Under the pieces are notes generated by a model. It saw nothing but the letters and a program-made list of their open reading frames with translations. It made no database searches and was not told the DNA's origin. From the NCBI GenBank assembly GCA_008921705.1, contig VFFE01007078.1, positions 1,608,507-1,672,506 on the forward strand: a stretch of 64,000 bases of DNA, given 5' to 3'. The translations under genes were made by a program, and so were the position numbers. Source of the stretch: Burhinus oedicnemus (taxonomy: Eukaryota > Chordata > Aves > Charadriiformes > Burhinidae). The number at the start of each line of letters is the position of its first letter. Position 1 is the first letter of the stretch. This document shows positions 41,883 to 53,764 of this stretch, piece by piece.

Positions 41883-44099
41883 AGAAATAAAGACAGACTT
41901 GTATGTGTGCGAGTCCTACTATTTCCAGGCAGGAGAAAAATAAGTTGACATTAAGGTTTACTTATTGAGGGCATATTACAGTATGTAAAATATGGCTAAC
42001 AGGCTTTTAAATGTATATCAGCTTCTAAACTTAGTTTCTTTGGTGGAAACGTAACTGTTGTAAAAGCAAAATCTAGCATGCCTTCATTTTTGGGGCTAAT
42101 CTGACATCTGCTGGTGTTGTGTAATACAATACCTGCAATTAGTGTGATGACAAAATATACACAATATTCTGTGTATATTTCCATTTCCGTGACACTGTTA
42201 GCAGCCCTGTTGATGACTCAGTTAGGGTGGAGAAAAGCCTAACAGCCAAATATAGCAGGTGGGGCTGCCTAGCACATCATGCCACTGGACAGGGGACGGA
42301 GCAGAGCTCTCATAGTTACAGCATACTGCATTCGGATTTACCTCAAGTTTCTGAAATTACCATGTGGCCTTTTTTTTCTACTATGATTTTTTTAAAGCAA
42401 TTCATGTTTATAATCTTAATAACAAAATTATTCTAATTGGTACACAGCTCATGGGAGCGGGGGGAGAAATGATAAAGATTTATCTTAATTTCTAGCCATG
42501 TATTCCTCAAGCATGCAGTGAGCTGGCGCTGCCCACCTGGTCACTTGGTCTATCACAGGAAGAGAATTTCTTTGGCCGCTCTGGGGAAGCTGTGCTGGGT
42601 TTGCCCTGCTGGGCAGGCCGGCATCTGCCCAACCCAGGCAGGCCGGCAGGCTGCAGCTCATGGATGCTGCGGTGGCCTGGCCAGCCACAGACTGGCTGAA
42701 GCTTATGCTTTCACCCAGTGCCAGCCAGCGAAGGACTGGAAAGGGAGGAACTGGTGAATGGCGAGATAGGTGGGGAGGAGGAGGGGCAGGGAGAGGAAAT
42801 ATGCTCATGCACTGGTAAATGGATGCTGCCTGCCTGCTGCATTTGAACATTTGGTGGAAACAGTAGTAGGGCAAAAGGGAGCGATGTTACTGGGGTCCCC
42901 AAGGAGGAGTAAAAGCTGTAGCATGAGCCAGCCTCTGACTAGATGTAAGCAAAAAACATGGGAGAGCATGGCACTCAGAGTAAGAAGGCTTTCAGCTGAA
43001 GGTCATGCCTTATTTTACCCTGGGAGATGTGTTCATTTAGGGCTTCTCTCTCCTGTGTTTTCTAAGCTCATAGCTCATAGCCACCTGGGGAAAGGGATTT
43101 AGTTACAAAGAGAACAATTTTTCCAATTTTAGTTAAGCCAGGGCATCAAAGCCAAAATTACTCATATTCTTCTCCTGAGAAAAAGATCATAATATATGAT
43201 GTGATTTCTTGATAATGATGAAAGTTTATTCACCCCCAAATCTAGTTCTGCTCTCAGGTTCAAATGCTAACTTGTAGGAAGGACTGAATGCTGCTGAATC
43301 AACCCCTCCCCCCAAATCAGGGGACTGGGAGTATTCACGCTGCCAGAGCCCTCCTACTCCAACATCTGATGAAACCCCGAGTGCCCATACTGCAGGTGAT
43401 TCCGTAGATTACTGTGCCTGCAGAGTTCACTGTTGGGCTTATTGTCACTTGGAGTAAGAGCCCCTTTTGTCCTATGAAACCTGAATCTTGGCTCTGGGAT
43501 GGGTTTGAATTGAAGCTTCATACGTGTTACTTAGGGCGAGGTCCAAGAAAGTATTTAAACACAAAAATAGGACCTCAACGGATTTTAGATGCTTTCACCC
43601 AAAAGGCCTAACACAGAATCCCTGCTGAGCCCTCGGAGGTTCTTAACTCCCTTCAGTCTAAAGTAAATTAAAGCACTTAAATACTAGGTCTTGCTAACTG
43701 GTTCACCTAAACTACAGTGGGTAAAGCAGTCCTTGTTGAATCCCTTTCAGGGATCTAGCCAGTAATTAATTTTTTGTCTTATCTTTGAGATGTTGAGTTG
43801 GATACAGGGAGTGACCTACTCTGTATTTTCAAAGACTAAATCCAATTTAATTGCCTCTAAAGGCACTAGTTAAAATCGCTGTATTTGTTGAAGGTTTCTT
43901 TGCTCATTTTATGTTTCCTTGCACGTGTTGGTGTCTGAAATCTTGGTAACATGAGGGGTATTGTAGAATTAACAGAGGGTGTTTTCCTCCTGTGCTACAA
44001 AACGCGGAATCTAGCTACGCTGATTACAGGGAAGTTGAAGACCACTTGTTTTAATTTGTCAATGTATGAGTAAGCCTCTTAGCAGGAGCTGCAGAGTTT
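41883..44099. other. Proximal upstream region of LITAF, no gene seen
   Basis: Non-coding. A GC-richer patch at 42520-42760 contains the element GGCAGGCCGGCA twice (42612-42623 and 42637-42648). It gives a 129-codon antisense frame rich in P and A, which is composition-driven and resembles no known protein. No CpG island before about 44.1 kb. Confidence 0.5.
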
Positions 44100-45150
44100 C
44101 CTGACACTTAGGCCTGCCCGTTTGCCTGGCAGAGGGGGGTCACGGCCGTGTGCGTCACTCAGTTTCTACTTCCACAAACTTTTTTTTTTTCTTCTCCTTT
44201 CCTTTTCCTTCCCCCAGCGCTCCGACGCGCTGCTCCCAGGTCCGGGGAAGCGCCGGCCCCGCTCGCAGCCCGGCCGCGGGGAGGCCCAGCTCGGCGGGCA
44301 GCGGGCCAGGCGCTGCCGGTAGGTCGGGGGAGCGGGGTGGGGAGCCGGCTCCCTCCGTCCGGCTGGGCTCCGGGCAGGGCCTGTCCCGGGAGCGGCAGGC
44401 TGTCCGCCCGAGGCAGCCCCCCGCGGGCGCCCGCTCGCGGTTCTCGGGGGAACGGGAGGAGGAAGGCGAGGGTGGGGACCAGATAAGCCCTGCGGGACGG
44501 TGGCCTCACCCGAGCGCAGAGCAGGGCAGGCAGGTACCCGTTGCGGAGCGGTAAGGGCCGCGAAGCGGCTGCCAGGAGACGCTGGGCGCGCTGGGCTGTG
44601 TCGCGCCGCCCGGAACCTGGCTCCTGCCAGGCGGGACCCGCTCCCTCGGCGGGCAGGGTGGGTGGGGGAGGATTGCTCTACTGCCGGGTCCGCTTTTGGG
44701 GGGCCTGAACTCTGCCCTTCCTGGGTCCTGGTGAGGCCGGTGAATCCCCTCCTGCGGCGCCCGGGCAGGGCCAGACCCCCCCGGCCCGGCTGCGGGGTGG
44801 GGGAGCTGCCCGGGGCCGGCGGGCCGGTCCCGCTGCGCAGGAGACCCCGGGGCGCTGGCGGAAGCTGGGGCTTCGCGGTCCCGATCCCAGCACCGGCGGG
44901 ACGGTCAGGAGCCGGCCCGGGAGAGGCCGTGGGTGGCGGCCCCTGTCCGCTCGGCTGTGGGACCGGTGAGGCCGGAGCTGTGGGAGAAGCGAAAGCTAAC
45001 TTTTGCGGGGACAGCCGGGCTGGGGCGGAAAGTGTCCCTTTCCTCAGCGAACGGGCTGAGAGCGGCGCAGCGGCAGTTTTATTTCAAAACGGCCCGACCC
45101 TGCCCCAGGGAGGGTTTACCGGCTTCACCAGGACCCGATTCCGAGATTGC
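44100..45150 (+). promoter_or_regulatory. LITAF: CpG island, probable LITAF promoter and first exon
   Basis: About 1 kb of strongly GC-rich DNA with frequent CpG, standing out sharply from the AT-rich flanks. It contains CCGCCC/GGCGGG GC-boxes and no evident TATA box, typical of a broad housekeeping-type vertebrate promoter. It lies 12.5-13.5 kb upstream of the LITAF start codon on the same strand, as expected because LITAF genes have a non-coding first exon and a long intron 1. Long open frames in the island, on both strands, come from the scarcity of AT-rich stop codons and are not genes. Transcription could also start in the opposite direction. Confidence 0.75.
44200..44318 (+). other. LITAF: Candidate non-coding exon 1 of LITAF (5' UTR)
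   Basis: The first good donor in the island is GCCG followed by GTAGGT at 44319, which would end a GC-rich non-coding exon. The transcription start is not determinable from sequence; 44200 is only a placeholder after the pyrimidine-rich tract (44180-44217). Other donors (for example CTG followed by GTGAGG at 44731) would give longer exons or alternative first exons. Confidence 0.35.
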
Positions 45151-46577
45151 TGATTGATAAAAGTGACATACTGAACGTCTGTAACCTCTCCCGCTGGGGA
45201 GAGCACACTGTGTAGTACCATTTCTGCTTTGCCAGTATAAAGTTCAGTGTGATCTGAATGGCATTGGTTGTCTGACTAAAATAATAATATATCGAAGTCT
45301 TTTTTGTAATTATTACTGAATTTTATTCTCTCATGAACACCTGGGAAATTTACACAACTTTAAAATAATATTTTTCAGCAGGTTGGTAAACTAGGAAGTT
45401 ATTGTCCAGAGTTCGGATAACCAAGATGGTGTCACAAGCAAGTACTGTTTTACGGCTTGCTGGTGTGCACTGCAAAAATCCTGAGTGCTCTGATAAACCT
45501 GTGTATCCTGCTGATTGTTTAAAAAAGAGATTAGCCCTCAACCTGTATTTTATTCCAGGTGTTGCTGATCAGCAGCTGTCTTAAACTCTGCTGTGCAGGG
45601 AGCCCCTATAATTACCTGTGGTGTTGGAGAGCAACTAGGGATTTCTAGTGAAGAGGACTGAGTAGGAATTGTTTAATTTAAGGGATTAAATCGTGTCAAA
45701 TTTTAGCAAGAGGTAAAGAGTAGGGGAAGGACAACAGCATATTTGCTTGGCCAGGCTGGGTTAGGAAAGCTGTATTTGTAAGTGATTCTTTTCAGTTTTG
45801 AATTATTTCTTTTTTTAATACCAAGCAGAGAGGAGTTCTTTTACCTTCTCTTTCTCTTGTCCCCTGGCTAATCTTCAAGTAGTGCCCAGGATTGTGAGAC
45901 ACATGTTTGCACTGGCTGTGTGAAGTAATAGTTCAAATATCTCTTCAAAGTTGACATTTAAAGCAGAAGGGACATTAGCAAAATTCAGTTGAAAAGGTGA
46001 AGTTGTGGTTACCTGCACAATACTGTATTTTGAAGAGATTGTTTTGTAGTTGTGATGTCATCTTTTTTTTTATTAGGAATTTCTGTTTTGATAGATAAAT
46101 TAAAGGGACTGATACTTGTTTTTAGTTTTATACCATTCACTGTAGTACTTAGTAAATGTTATCCGTGCTTCAGATTTGAAACTTTAACTTTAAAAAAAAA
46201 GAAAAGGAAGGCGCAGAAGAGGTGATTGCCATGCCAGGGAAGCTGCCAAGGGCTGTGAAGATCTGAGACCTGTTTGCATTTTTCTTCAGGAAGTGGGGCG
46301 GGGGAAACAAACCACGGGCAGAAGAGCATAGCAGTCATTTTTAAATTGAACCAGCTGTCCAAAACTAGTCAGTGGTAAGAAATGAAAAACGCAACATCAT
46401 TTAAAAAATAAGTTAAATGTTAAATATCAAGATTAGAAGTGTTCATGCTGGAAGTTATGATCATGACCATTTTAGAAATCTATGAAAGGGTGTTGATCTC
46501 TTAGAACTTGCTCTCCAGTGAAGCAGAGGTGAGGATGGTCTTTGGACATACATGTCTGCGCAGCTGAAGTAGCTGTG

Positions 46578-46994
46578 TATTGTGGTGTAACCCCAGCTGG
46601 CAACTAAGCACCACACAGCTGCTCGCTCACTTCCCCGCAGCGGGATGAGGGGAGGAGAATTAGAAGGGTAAAAGGGAGAAAACTCATGGGTTGAAATAAG
46701 AACAGTTCAATAATTGAAATAAAATAATAATAATTGTAATGAGAAGAAAAATAGAAAAGAGAAAGAAATAAAACTCAAGAAAGACTAGTGATGCAAATGA
46801 AAACAATTGCTTATCACCAACTGACCGATGCCCAGCCCATCCCCAAACAGTGGCCCCCCTGCCAACCTTCCCTCTGATTTTATTGCTGAGCATGATGTCA
46901 TGTGGTATGGAATATCACTTTGGTCAGTTGGGGTCAGCTGTCCTGGCTGTGTCTCCTCCCAGCTTTTTGTGCACCCCCAGCCAAAACCAGCACA
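46578..46994 (-). mobile_element. Solo LTR of an avian endogenous retrovirus (ERVL-like), antisense
   Basis: On the minus strand the element opens with TGTGCTGGTTTTGGCTGGG and closes with GGGGTTACACCACAATA. This matches the widespread bird LTR recognisable on the + strand by CCCCAGCTGGCAACTAAGCA, GCTCGCTCACTTCCCC, GCATGATGTCATGTGGTATG and TTTGGTCAGTTGGGGTCAG. It is flanked by a 5-bp target-site duplication CTGTG (46573-46577 and 46995-46999), the length typical of class III/ERVL insertions. The 3' terminal CA is mutated to TA on the element strand. At 417 bp it is shorter than my recollection of full-length family members, implying an internal deletion. No internal viral genes are present, so it is a recombination-derived solo LTR. 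Confidence 0.88.
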
Positions 46995-49439
46995 CTGTGA
47001 CTGGGGGCAGTTGATCAGCATTCAGCTCTGTAGTTTAGTCACAAGGGGAAACTTTTATTTTTCTAAATTAAAAACGAGATCAGTGGTTTTTAAAAGTATA
47101 GCTGTGGAATATTTGATACTACAAATATCGTCACAAAAACTTACTGAGTTTAGTCATCTTTGACTGCTGTCTTATTCCCTCTTCAGTCTGCCAGAGCCGT
47201 GGTGTGAGTATGAGAATGGTGTGAAAGAGCAGTGCCTGTTCTCAAGGAAGTGATCGCTTACCACAGTTGCTGTTCCTGCGTACACACTGTGCCTGTAGCC
47301 ACGTCTGTCCTTCTGTACCAGCTCCTGTGTTTGTCCAAGTTGCGTGGCTACTGGAAAACCCACACTGGACTGAGTACACAATTCCCTTTCTAATAAGCCT
47401 TTCTGCATTTCTGCTTAGTCTACTGGGAAGATTGTGGGACTACTGAAATGGGTAAACATTAGTAGTGTTTACTGATGTATTACCATGCCTCCAGTGCAGC
47501 AGATTAGTCCTGCGTAACCTAGAAGAGTGAACAAAGTTGTGACAAGTTCTTTATAGAAATCTTTATAGACTTCACTGAAATCCTGATGAAAGCTGTGTCA
47601 TGTAAGGAAGGTGATCAGCAGCATTCCAGACACCTTCCTGCACTCCAGGAAAGCAGAGGCGTGTGTCATTGTTGGGAAGCTTGTGCACTGGGTCTTAGCT
47701 GTACTTTATGTGGATCAAGTGACGCCAGCCCTAGTTGGATACTTAAGCCCGAAATTCTTTTTCTCTGTGTGTTGTCTTCTGTACCTGTGAAGTTCTCTGT
47801 AGGCATCTTTCAGGTGTTGAAACGGCTTTTTGACTTTAGAGACATGGTCAGAAAAAGTGTAAGATCAAGAGATGCTACCTGAGGCCTATTTTAAAACTTT
47901 AAAGAATGACTGTGGAAACATGTACAGGAATTGCCTTGGTTGAAGAAGAGTGGTCATGGATTATAGATGAACTTGTTTATGTTGCTTAGAAATAACATTT
48001 TCTTTGAGGTTTGCAGTCTGGAGATATGTGCCCACAGAGCCTTATCCTTGTAGTTGAAGGTTTAAGGGATGGTAAGTGAGAAAAAGGCTAAATAAATAGC
48101 TTACCAGAGCAGGAACCAACCACAATTTTAGATTATTTTTTTCTTTTTGATATACGGACAAGTGTGTAGGTGGTATATACGATAAGGAACATAAGTACTG
48201 GCTACTGACTCGGCAGAGGAATTGGCCTGCACGGCTGCAGGGACACTGAGGGTGACTGGCTGCATAACTGAGCTCCACACTTGCTCAGCTGGTGCGTGGT
48301 GGTAGTTGATTATTCCTAGGTACAGTATGGAAAGGAGAAGACAGGTGATCCTGTTGATGTGGACAGATACAGACATGAGTGGTGAGGAAGCAACACGGAC
48401 ATTGTAAGACCAGCAGAGGTTTACCAGGAAGGAGGGAGTTGTTGAGAACTCTAGTTGAGAAGTTACAGTAGTAGAGGTATATGAGATAAACATTATGATA
48501 TATAACTGCTCAAAGGATGACATAGCCACAAGAGAAGCTGGTTATGAGTTAAGGCTAAAACTTACTACAAAGTTTGGTACCATGATAGACTGGAGTTTCT
48601 AGAGCATCTCACAAAAAAGGAAGAAAATCAAGCTTGTCTTAAAGTCGTCCGAAATTCCTGTGTTCTCAAATAGATATATTTACATTATGTCTTGTGAAGT
48701 AAGGAGAGGAAAAAAAATAATGTCAGGTCCACTAATAAAACCCAGCTTCCTTTTGACATCAAGATACTGATCCAGAATCTTCATTCCACTAGGTGTACAA
48801 CAGTACTTGGGGCAGAATGAGTATTTAATAGCTATACAGTTCCTATTGTTGCTGTCTGTCTCTGTACTTGGGATGTCTTCTCTGACCTGAGCCAAGCAAT
48901 GGAGACAGCCCAGCAATTAAGGCAGCTTTCTGGAGAATTGTCCTTGTTGAAGAAGTCGTTAAAGCAAATGAATTTTTTTTGTTTACATCATGACTGCTAT
49001 CTTTTGCAACGGTTTTGTCATAACTTAGTATTTAGTCTTTACTGTATGGATAAAAACAGAACTGGACCTTTGTAATCTTTTTCTAGTACAAGTAACCCAA
49101 CTTCTGTTTTCTGGTTTATTATAGAGTAATTTAGATTGGATGAGGGATCTCTGGAGGTCATTTGGATCAGCTGCCTGCTTAGGGACCTACTTAGGTGAGG
49201 TTGTTCAAGGCCCTTTGACTTCATACTCTGTTACAGCTTTCTATTCCAAAGCGTGTTTCCTACTTCTGTTCTTGTTACGGAATTATTTACAGCCAGCTAT
49301 GGTCCCAGTGGGGAAACTCTGCATTATTATCTGACTAGTTTACCGTACCTTTTGTTTGCTTCTAGTAAAAACTGTCCAGTCATAGCTTCTGTTTCCTTCC
49401 AACTAAGCTGTTCTTAGCCCTTGTGTGTGTTGCTTACAG

Positions 49440-49549
49440 ATTCTGCGGGTATTCCCTGTGGGTGTTTTCCTGGACTCAAAAGGTCGTGTACCACAGTCAT
49501 CTATAACCAGCAACTTTCTGCCGTGTGTAACAAACGTGCAACAATCCAA
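49440..49549 (+). other. Exon-like segment in LITAF intron 1 (110 bp)
   Basis: Preceded by a T-rich tract ending TTGCTTACAG at 49439 and followed by a perfect consensus donor GTAAGT at 49550. The segment is open in one frame but has no recognisable protein content. It could be an alternative 5' UTR exon of LITAF or simply a decoy splice pair. Confidence 0.25.
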
Positions 49550-51805
49550 GTAAGTCAAACCTCTTTTTTTTTTTTTTTTTTAAATTATTTTCTTAGTGCC
49601 TGAGACATTTTTCCTTCATGTTTCTCTCCCCACCCAGCACAGGCTGTGCTGTACTCTGTGCTTTGAGGCCTGCTTAGGCAATGTGTTTCAAATTGAGATG
49701 CATAGCCTCTTGGAATAAGGTTGGGCAGTGAGGATATGTAAAAGGATGTTATATCCAGGAGAAGGAGTTTGAGCTGGGAATAGAGCAGCAGAAGTTGGGA
49801 GTCTGTCAGGAGTTTCTGAGACAAGCTGCAAGCTTTCAGGATTGGATGGCAGTGGCAGGGAAATAGTGGCCTGGCTCTTGTGCTCCTGGCAACCATGTGC
49901 ATCTTCTGGTTTTGTTCTGAGCGGTGTCTATTCCCTTGCTCAGCTGAAGCCCCTCACACACCATGCTGTTTTGCAGCCTTCCTCCGGCCCCATTTCTCCT
50001 GTCAACTCCTTTGCTGTGCTCCCAACAGGTGGTCCCCAGCACTGTGTCTTCATCCTGGGTAGAAGCTAGTGTGTCCCTGCTTGAGATCTGCTGTTTTACA
50101 CCCAAACGTGAATGACCGAATTTAATTATGTCTAGTTTCTTTTCATCCAACATATATACCATTCAATAAAAATCCCCCCAAAAATGAAAACTGTTAAGAA
50201 ATCTAAGAAAATAATCACTTCTTACACTCTCATAAAAAGTATGCTTTCTTGATGATATTGCCACCTTGTTCATCACTTGGATAGCCAGATACAGGCTTGC
50301 TTTATTTTCTTGTCCTTGCCTTGTCTTGCATGGCATCTTTGCTAGTGTGTTGTAAAAATTCTCTAGAAAGCAATTTGAGGTAATGTGTTCAGATAAATTC
50401 ACATTCAGCATCATTCCTTACAGTGGAAGATAAAAATAAACTATGTACTTCTTTTCTCAGTCATAGTAATAAATGTGTGTAACAGAAATGTCCCTCCTTT
50501 TGTTGAGAGTGTATATGTATTGATTCTGAGTTTTGGAATGATGCTGTATGAAAGTAAAAACAGGTGGTCTGAGATGTTGGGTCTGGTTTCACGATCTGCT
50601 TACGTTCCCTTGCATTAGTGTTGTTGCCATCTCCCCTTGTAACTCTAGCATTCATGCTATTGTGTGGCCAGTGAGACTAAGGAACTGATGTGGCTGAAAA
50701 CTCCATAGTGGTAGGCAGCCGAAGTGGCAAGTTGGATCTTTCTTTTGGTAGAAATAGTCTTAGATTGATTTAGGACATTTGCTATTGCACTGTTTTAAGG
50801 ATATAAATTTCTTTTGATAAAAGCAGGGAAGTTGTAAATCTATGCCAAACAATGAAAGTATTCTTAGTTCAAACTTTCATGTAGCTAACTATGCTTATAT
50901 TTTATAAAAATTTCATATGTCTATGACAGACATACACAAGCAAGCAGGGCATTTTTGGTCTGTACCTGAGTGGCTAAGGAAGATTTTGGGTAAGGAAAAT
51001 TGTTCTGTAAGGTAGTAAGTGTATTTGCCCTTCCATTCTCAGAAGGGCAGTACTTGCTCTTGCATTAAAAGCAGGTTCCAGCCTCAGGTTTGGCTGGACA
51101 GGGAGAGAGGGATGACTCTACGGTTTCCTCCACCTTCTCCAGCCTCCCAGGAGCAACACTTCCACGCATAAGTTTCTCCTCATGTGGTGTGTCAGCGTGG
51201 GGACTGTGCAGACCTCTTTTTCTCCCCCCTGATAAGGGGCAGAGAGATTAGCTACCCACGGTTACCCTTGAGGTGCTGTTGCTGTTACTTGTGTGCTGCT
51301 GTGGAACACATCTCTACTAGACTCCCGTGCAGTTCAGGAAACCGGCTGGGATTAAAAAAATTGTTGCCTAATGATTTATCTGTAATTGTTGGGTAAGGCA
51401 TGAATGACTTGACTTACCTTTCTGCTTTTGACTTGCCCCCCCTCCCATTTTTTATTTCCATTTGTCCTTGGGCAAAAGGTTAGAATACACATTTGCATCC
51501 TGTCTTCAGAAAAAGGCTGCAGTTTTAAACTACATAATGTTCACATACTGATCTGGGCAATATCAAAAATTCTCATAAGATGGGGGATGCATCCTGTGGT
51601 GAGAAAATGGTAATAAATATGTGTTCAGTTTTGGGTGTGGAGAGGGCAATTTTTAGTTATGGTGATTATCACTAGGTGAAGATGCATGAAAGGTGTGTGA
51701 GCCAGACACTGACCCTGACTTGTCTGCATCATGAATGGAGTGTGAGGAGGGAAGGGGAAGATGACTGCAGCCCTGTAGCTTTGTCTGTCTCTGTATTTGG
51801 GAGTA

Positions 51806-51875
51806 TGACATAGATAACGGTGCCCTAACATTCTTAGATTAATCTAAGAATGTTAGGGCACCGTTATCTATGTCA
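51806..51875. repeat. 70-bp perfect palindrome, no spacer
   Basis: Two 35-bp arms, 51806-51840 and 51841-51875, are exact reverse complements with no spacer. The left arm begins TGACATAGATAACGGTGCCC and the centre is TTAGATTAATCTAA. Flanking bases do not pair (A at 51805, A at 51876), so the boundary is sharp. It has no similarity that I recognise to a transposon end and no target duplication. Confidence 0.97.
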
Positions 51876-53681
51876 AGGGAATCTTGAATACATTTCCCTT
51901 TCCAGAACAGACAATGGCATAAGTTGACATGTAAATGTGTATTATCTGGCAGATGTAGCAGGTACAGGTTATCACAGGGCAACCTGTTGTTTTGGGCACA
52001 TTAAATAAGACCTGTGTAGCTTCTGGACTGTGATAAACATATATGCTTTCTTATTTTCCCTGTAATGCCTGTACGCATCATGATGAAGAAGGTCAGAGTA
52101 AGAGTCTTCCTCATCTACACTAGGTTTTACAGTTTGATATTTCAATTAGCATTCTGAAGAAACTGCTCAATGTTTTACAAACCCATATCGGGAGAGGGTG
52201 TACTGAGGAATGCTATGCAGCTATTTTAAAAAAAACATGTAGGTCATAGCCTATATTTTAATTAATTACATAGACATTACTGGACAGTTGTCTGATGAGC
52301 TATAACCCTGCTGAATCCTTCTGCAGTATGTTGCTGCCTCTGAGCAGACTCCTAGTTTCAAGTCAAAGTTTTACCTTTGATGATATTAGTCAGATACAAA
52401 CCCTGAAGCCCGTGAGAGAAGGCTGTAAGAGTCTTGAATGAATGCTTGTTTAGTAAGTTCTTCAGATAAGTTACCTTAGAAGTTCTAATTCACTTAATTC
52501 ACTTTCTCCAATAGCAAGATAAAAGGAAAATTTAGCCAGGTGGTATGCTTTTTTCCAGGTACAGCCTGCAAATTCTCTTGCCATGTTGAAATTGGCAGTT
52601 CTGGGTACACCCTGCTTCTGGTTTCAGATTGCTGCATGGCATTAGAGTTTAGGAATTAAAATGGGGGGGAGTGTTTGAATTAGCTGAAATTCGATTTTGC
52701 GAAATGCAGAACCCTGCAAAAACTGCTGCACACCATTGAGTTTTACTCAGTATTCAACAGTTTCAAAAGGCTTTTATTCCCCAAGATTCATGTGGCTTTA
52801 GTGCAGTTGTAAAAGTGACATAGAGCTCACCATTGGAGAGGAGGGTATCCATGCATTGTTCTGTTGGTAGTTTGTAACTTGTCTTCCTGGTCTCTCTGGC
52901 TAGTAACTAATGTGGTTTCATTTGAATAGAGTGGTTTGTGGATGCTGTCGCTTTTACAAGCCTTTTCCCTGCCTTTATGCCAACCTTCTTCTGTATGTAG
53001 AGCAATAGACCTCTGCAGAAAGGAAGTGGAAGGCTGCTTTGTCCCATATCAGTGTTGTTCCAGACTGTGCTTATGAAGGAAATTATTTGGGCTGAGAAGA
53101 GCACTCGCAGCTCTAAGTACTTGTGATACTTTCTCTTGAGCGAATGAACAAAAAAGAAAAATCTGGAGGAGGGAGCTGGTGCTTTTGCTGCTGTATTAAT
53201 TCTTCTCTGGAGTCTAGTGACTCATCTGCCCAAAGTTAGAGTGCAGCTGGGCACAGTGAGTCAATGTCCACCTTACCATTGTGCACCTGGAATGCAGGAG
53301 GTTTTTTTACGAAGAGCAGAAGAGTGACGTGGGATGGGTAGCTGAAGCCATTGGTCGTTGTCTGACCACATGCATTTCTAAAGACTCAAAGCAGAAGAGT
53401 AGTGAGAGTCTGGGAACAGAAGCTAGAATTACTCAGTTCTTCTCTGTGCTTGGTGGCATTTGGTTCTGAAACTTCCAGATGTAAAGGGAAACTTCTTATA
53501 TATAAAGTGTAAAAGGCCTGGTCTTGCATTTAGTGTGCTTGTTGGTCTTGCAATGTTTGCATATCATGCTTTGAGATAGCTTTAATGTTGCCTAATGGTT
53601 TGCATGTACTCTACCTCCAGATAACTTTTTGGTGTATTTGATTTCCCTGTTACCCATCTTATCCTTTGTCTTTTCTTGCAG

Positions 53682-53764
53682 TCAGGTACCTGTCACCGAA
53701 CAGTCTTCCCTTTTTAATTATTTGGGAGCAGCATTTGAGAGTCTGCTGCAAGAAGATAAAACTT
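53682..53764 (+). other. Exon-like segment in LITAF intron 1 (83 bp)
   Basis: Preceded by a strong polypyrimidine tract and acceptor (CCTTTGTCTTTTCTTGCAG ending at 53681) and followed by the donor GTGAGT at 53765. Length and sites fit an alternative non-coding exon. There is no independent evidence that it is used. Confidence 0.22.

Noticed and set aside
42485..42874. 129-codon minus-strand frame near the promoter
   Set aside because: It lies in a locally GC-rich patch with small internal duplications; the protein is low-complexity P/A/S-rich and unlike anything known.
44159..45153. Long open frames on both strands of the CpG island (up to 217 codons)
   Set aside because: They occur in several frames at once, are built from P, A, G and R, often lack an ATG, and resemble no protein. 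This is what stop-codon depletion in GC-rich promoter DNA produces.
48128..48529. 133-codon minus-strand frame in intron 1
   Set aside because: GTG start, ends in poly-K from a T-rich tract, and no viral or cellular domain recognised. Probably chance.
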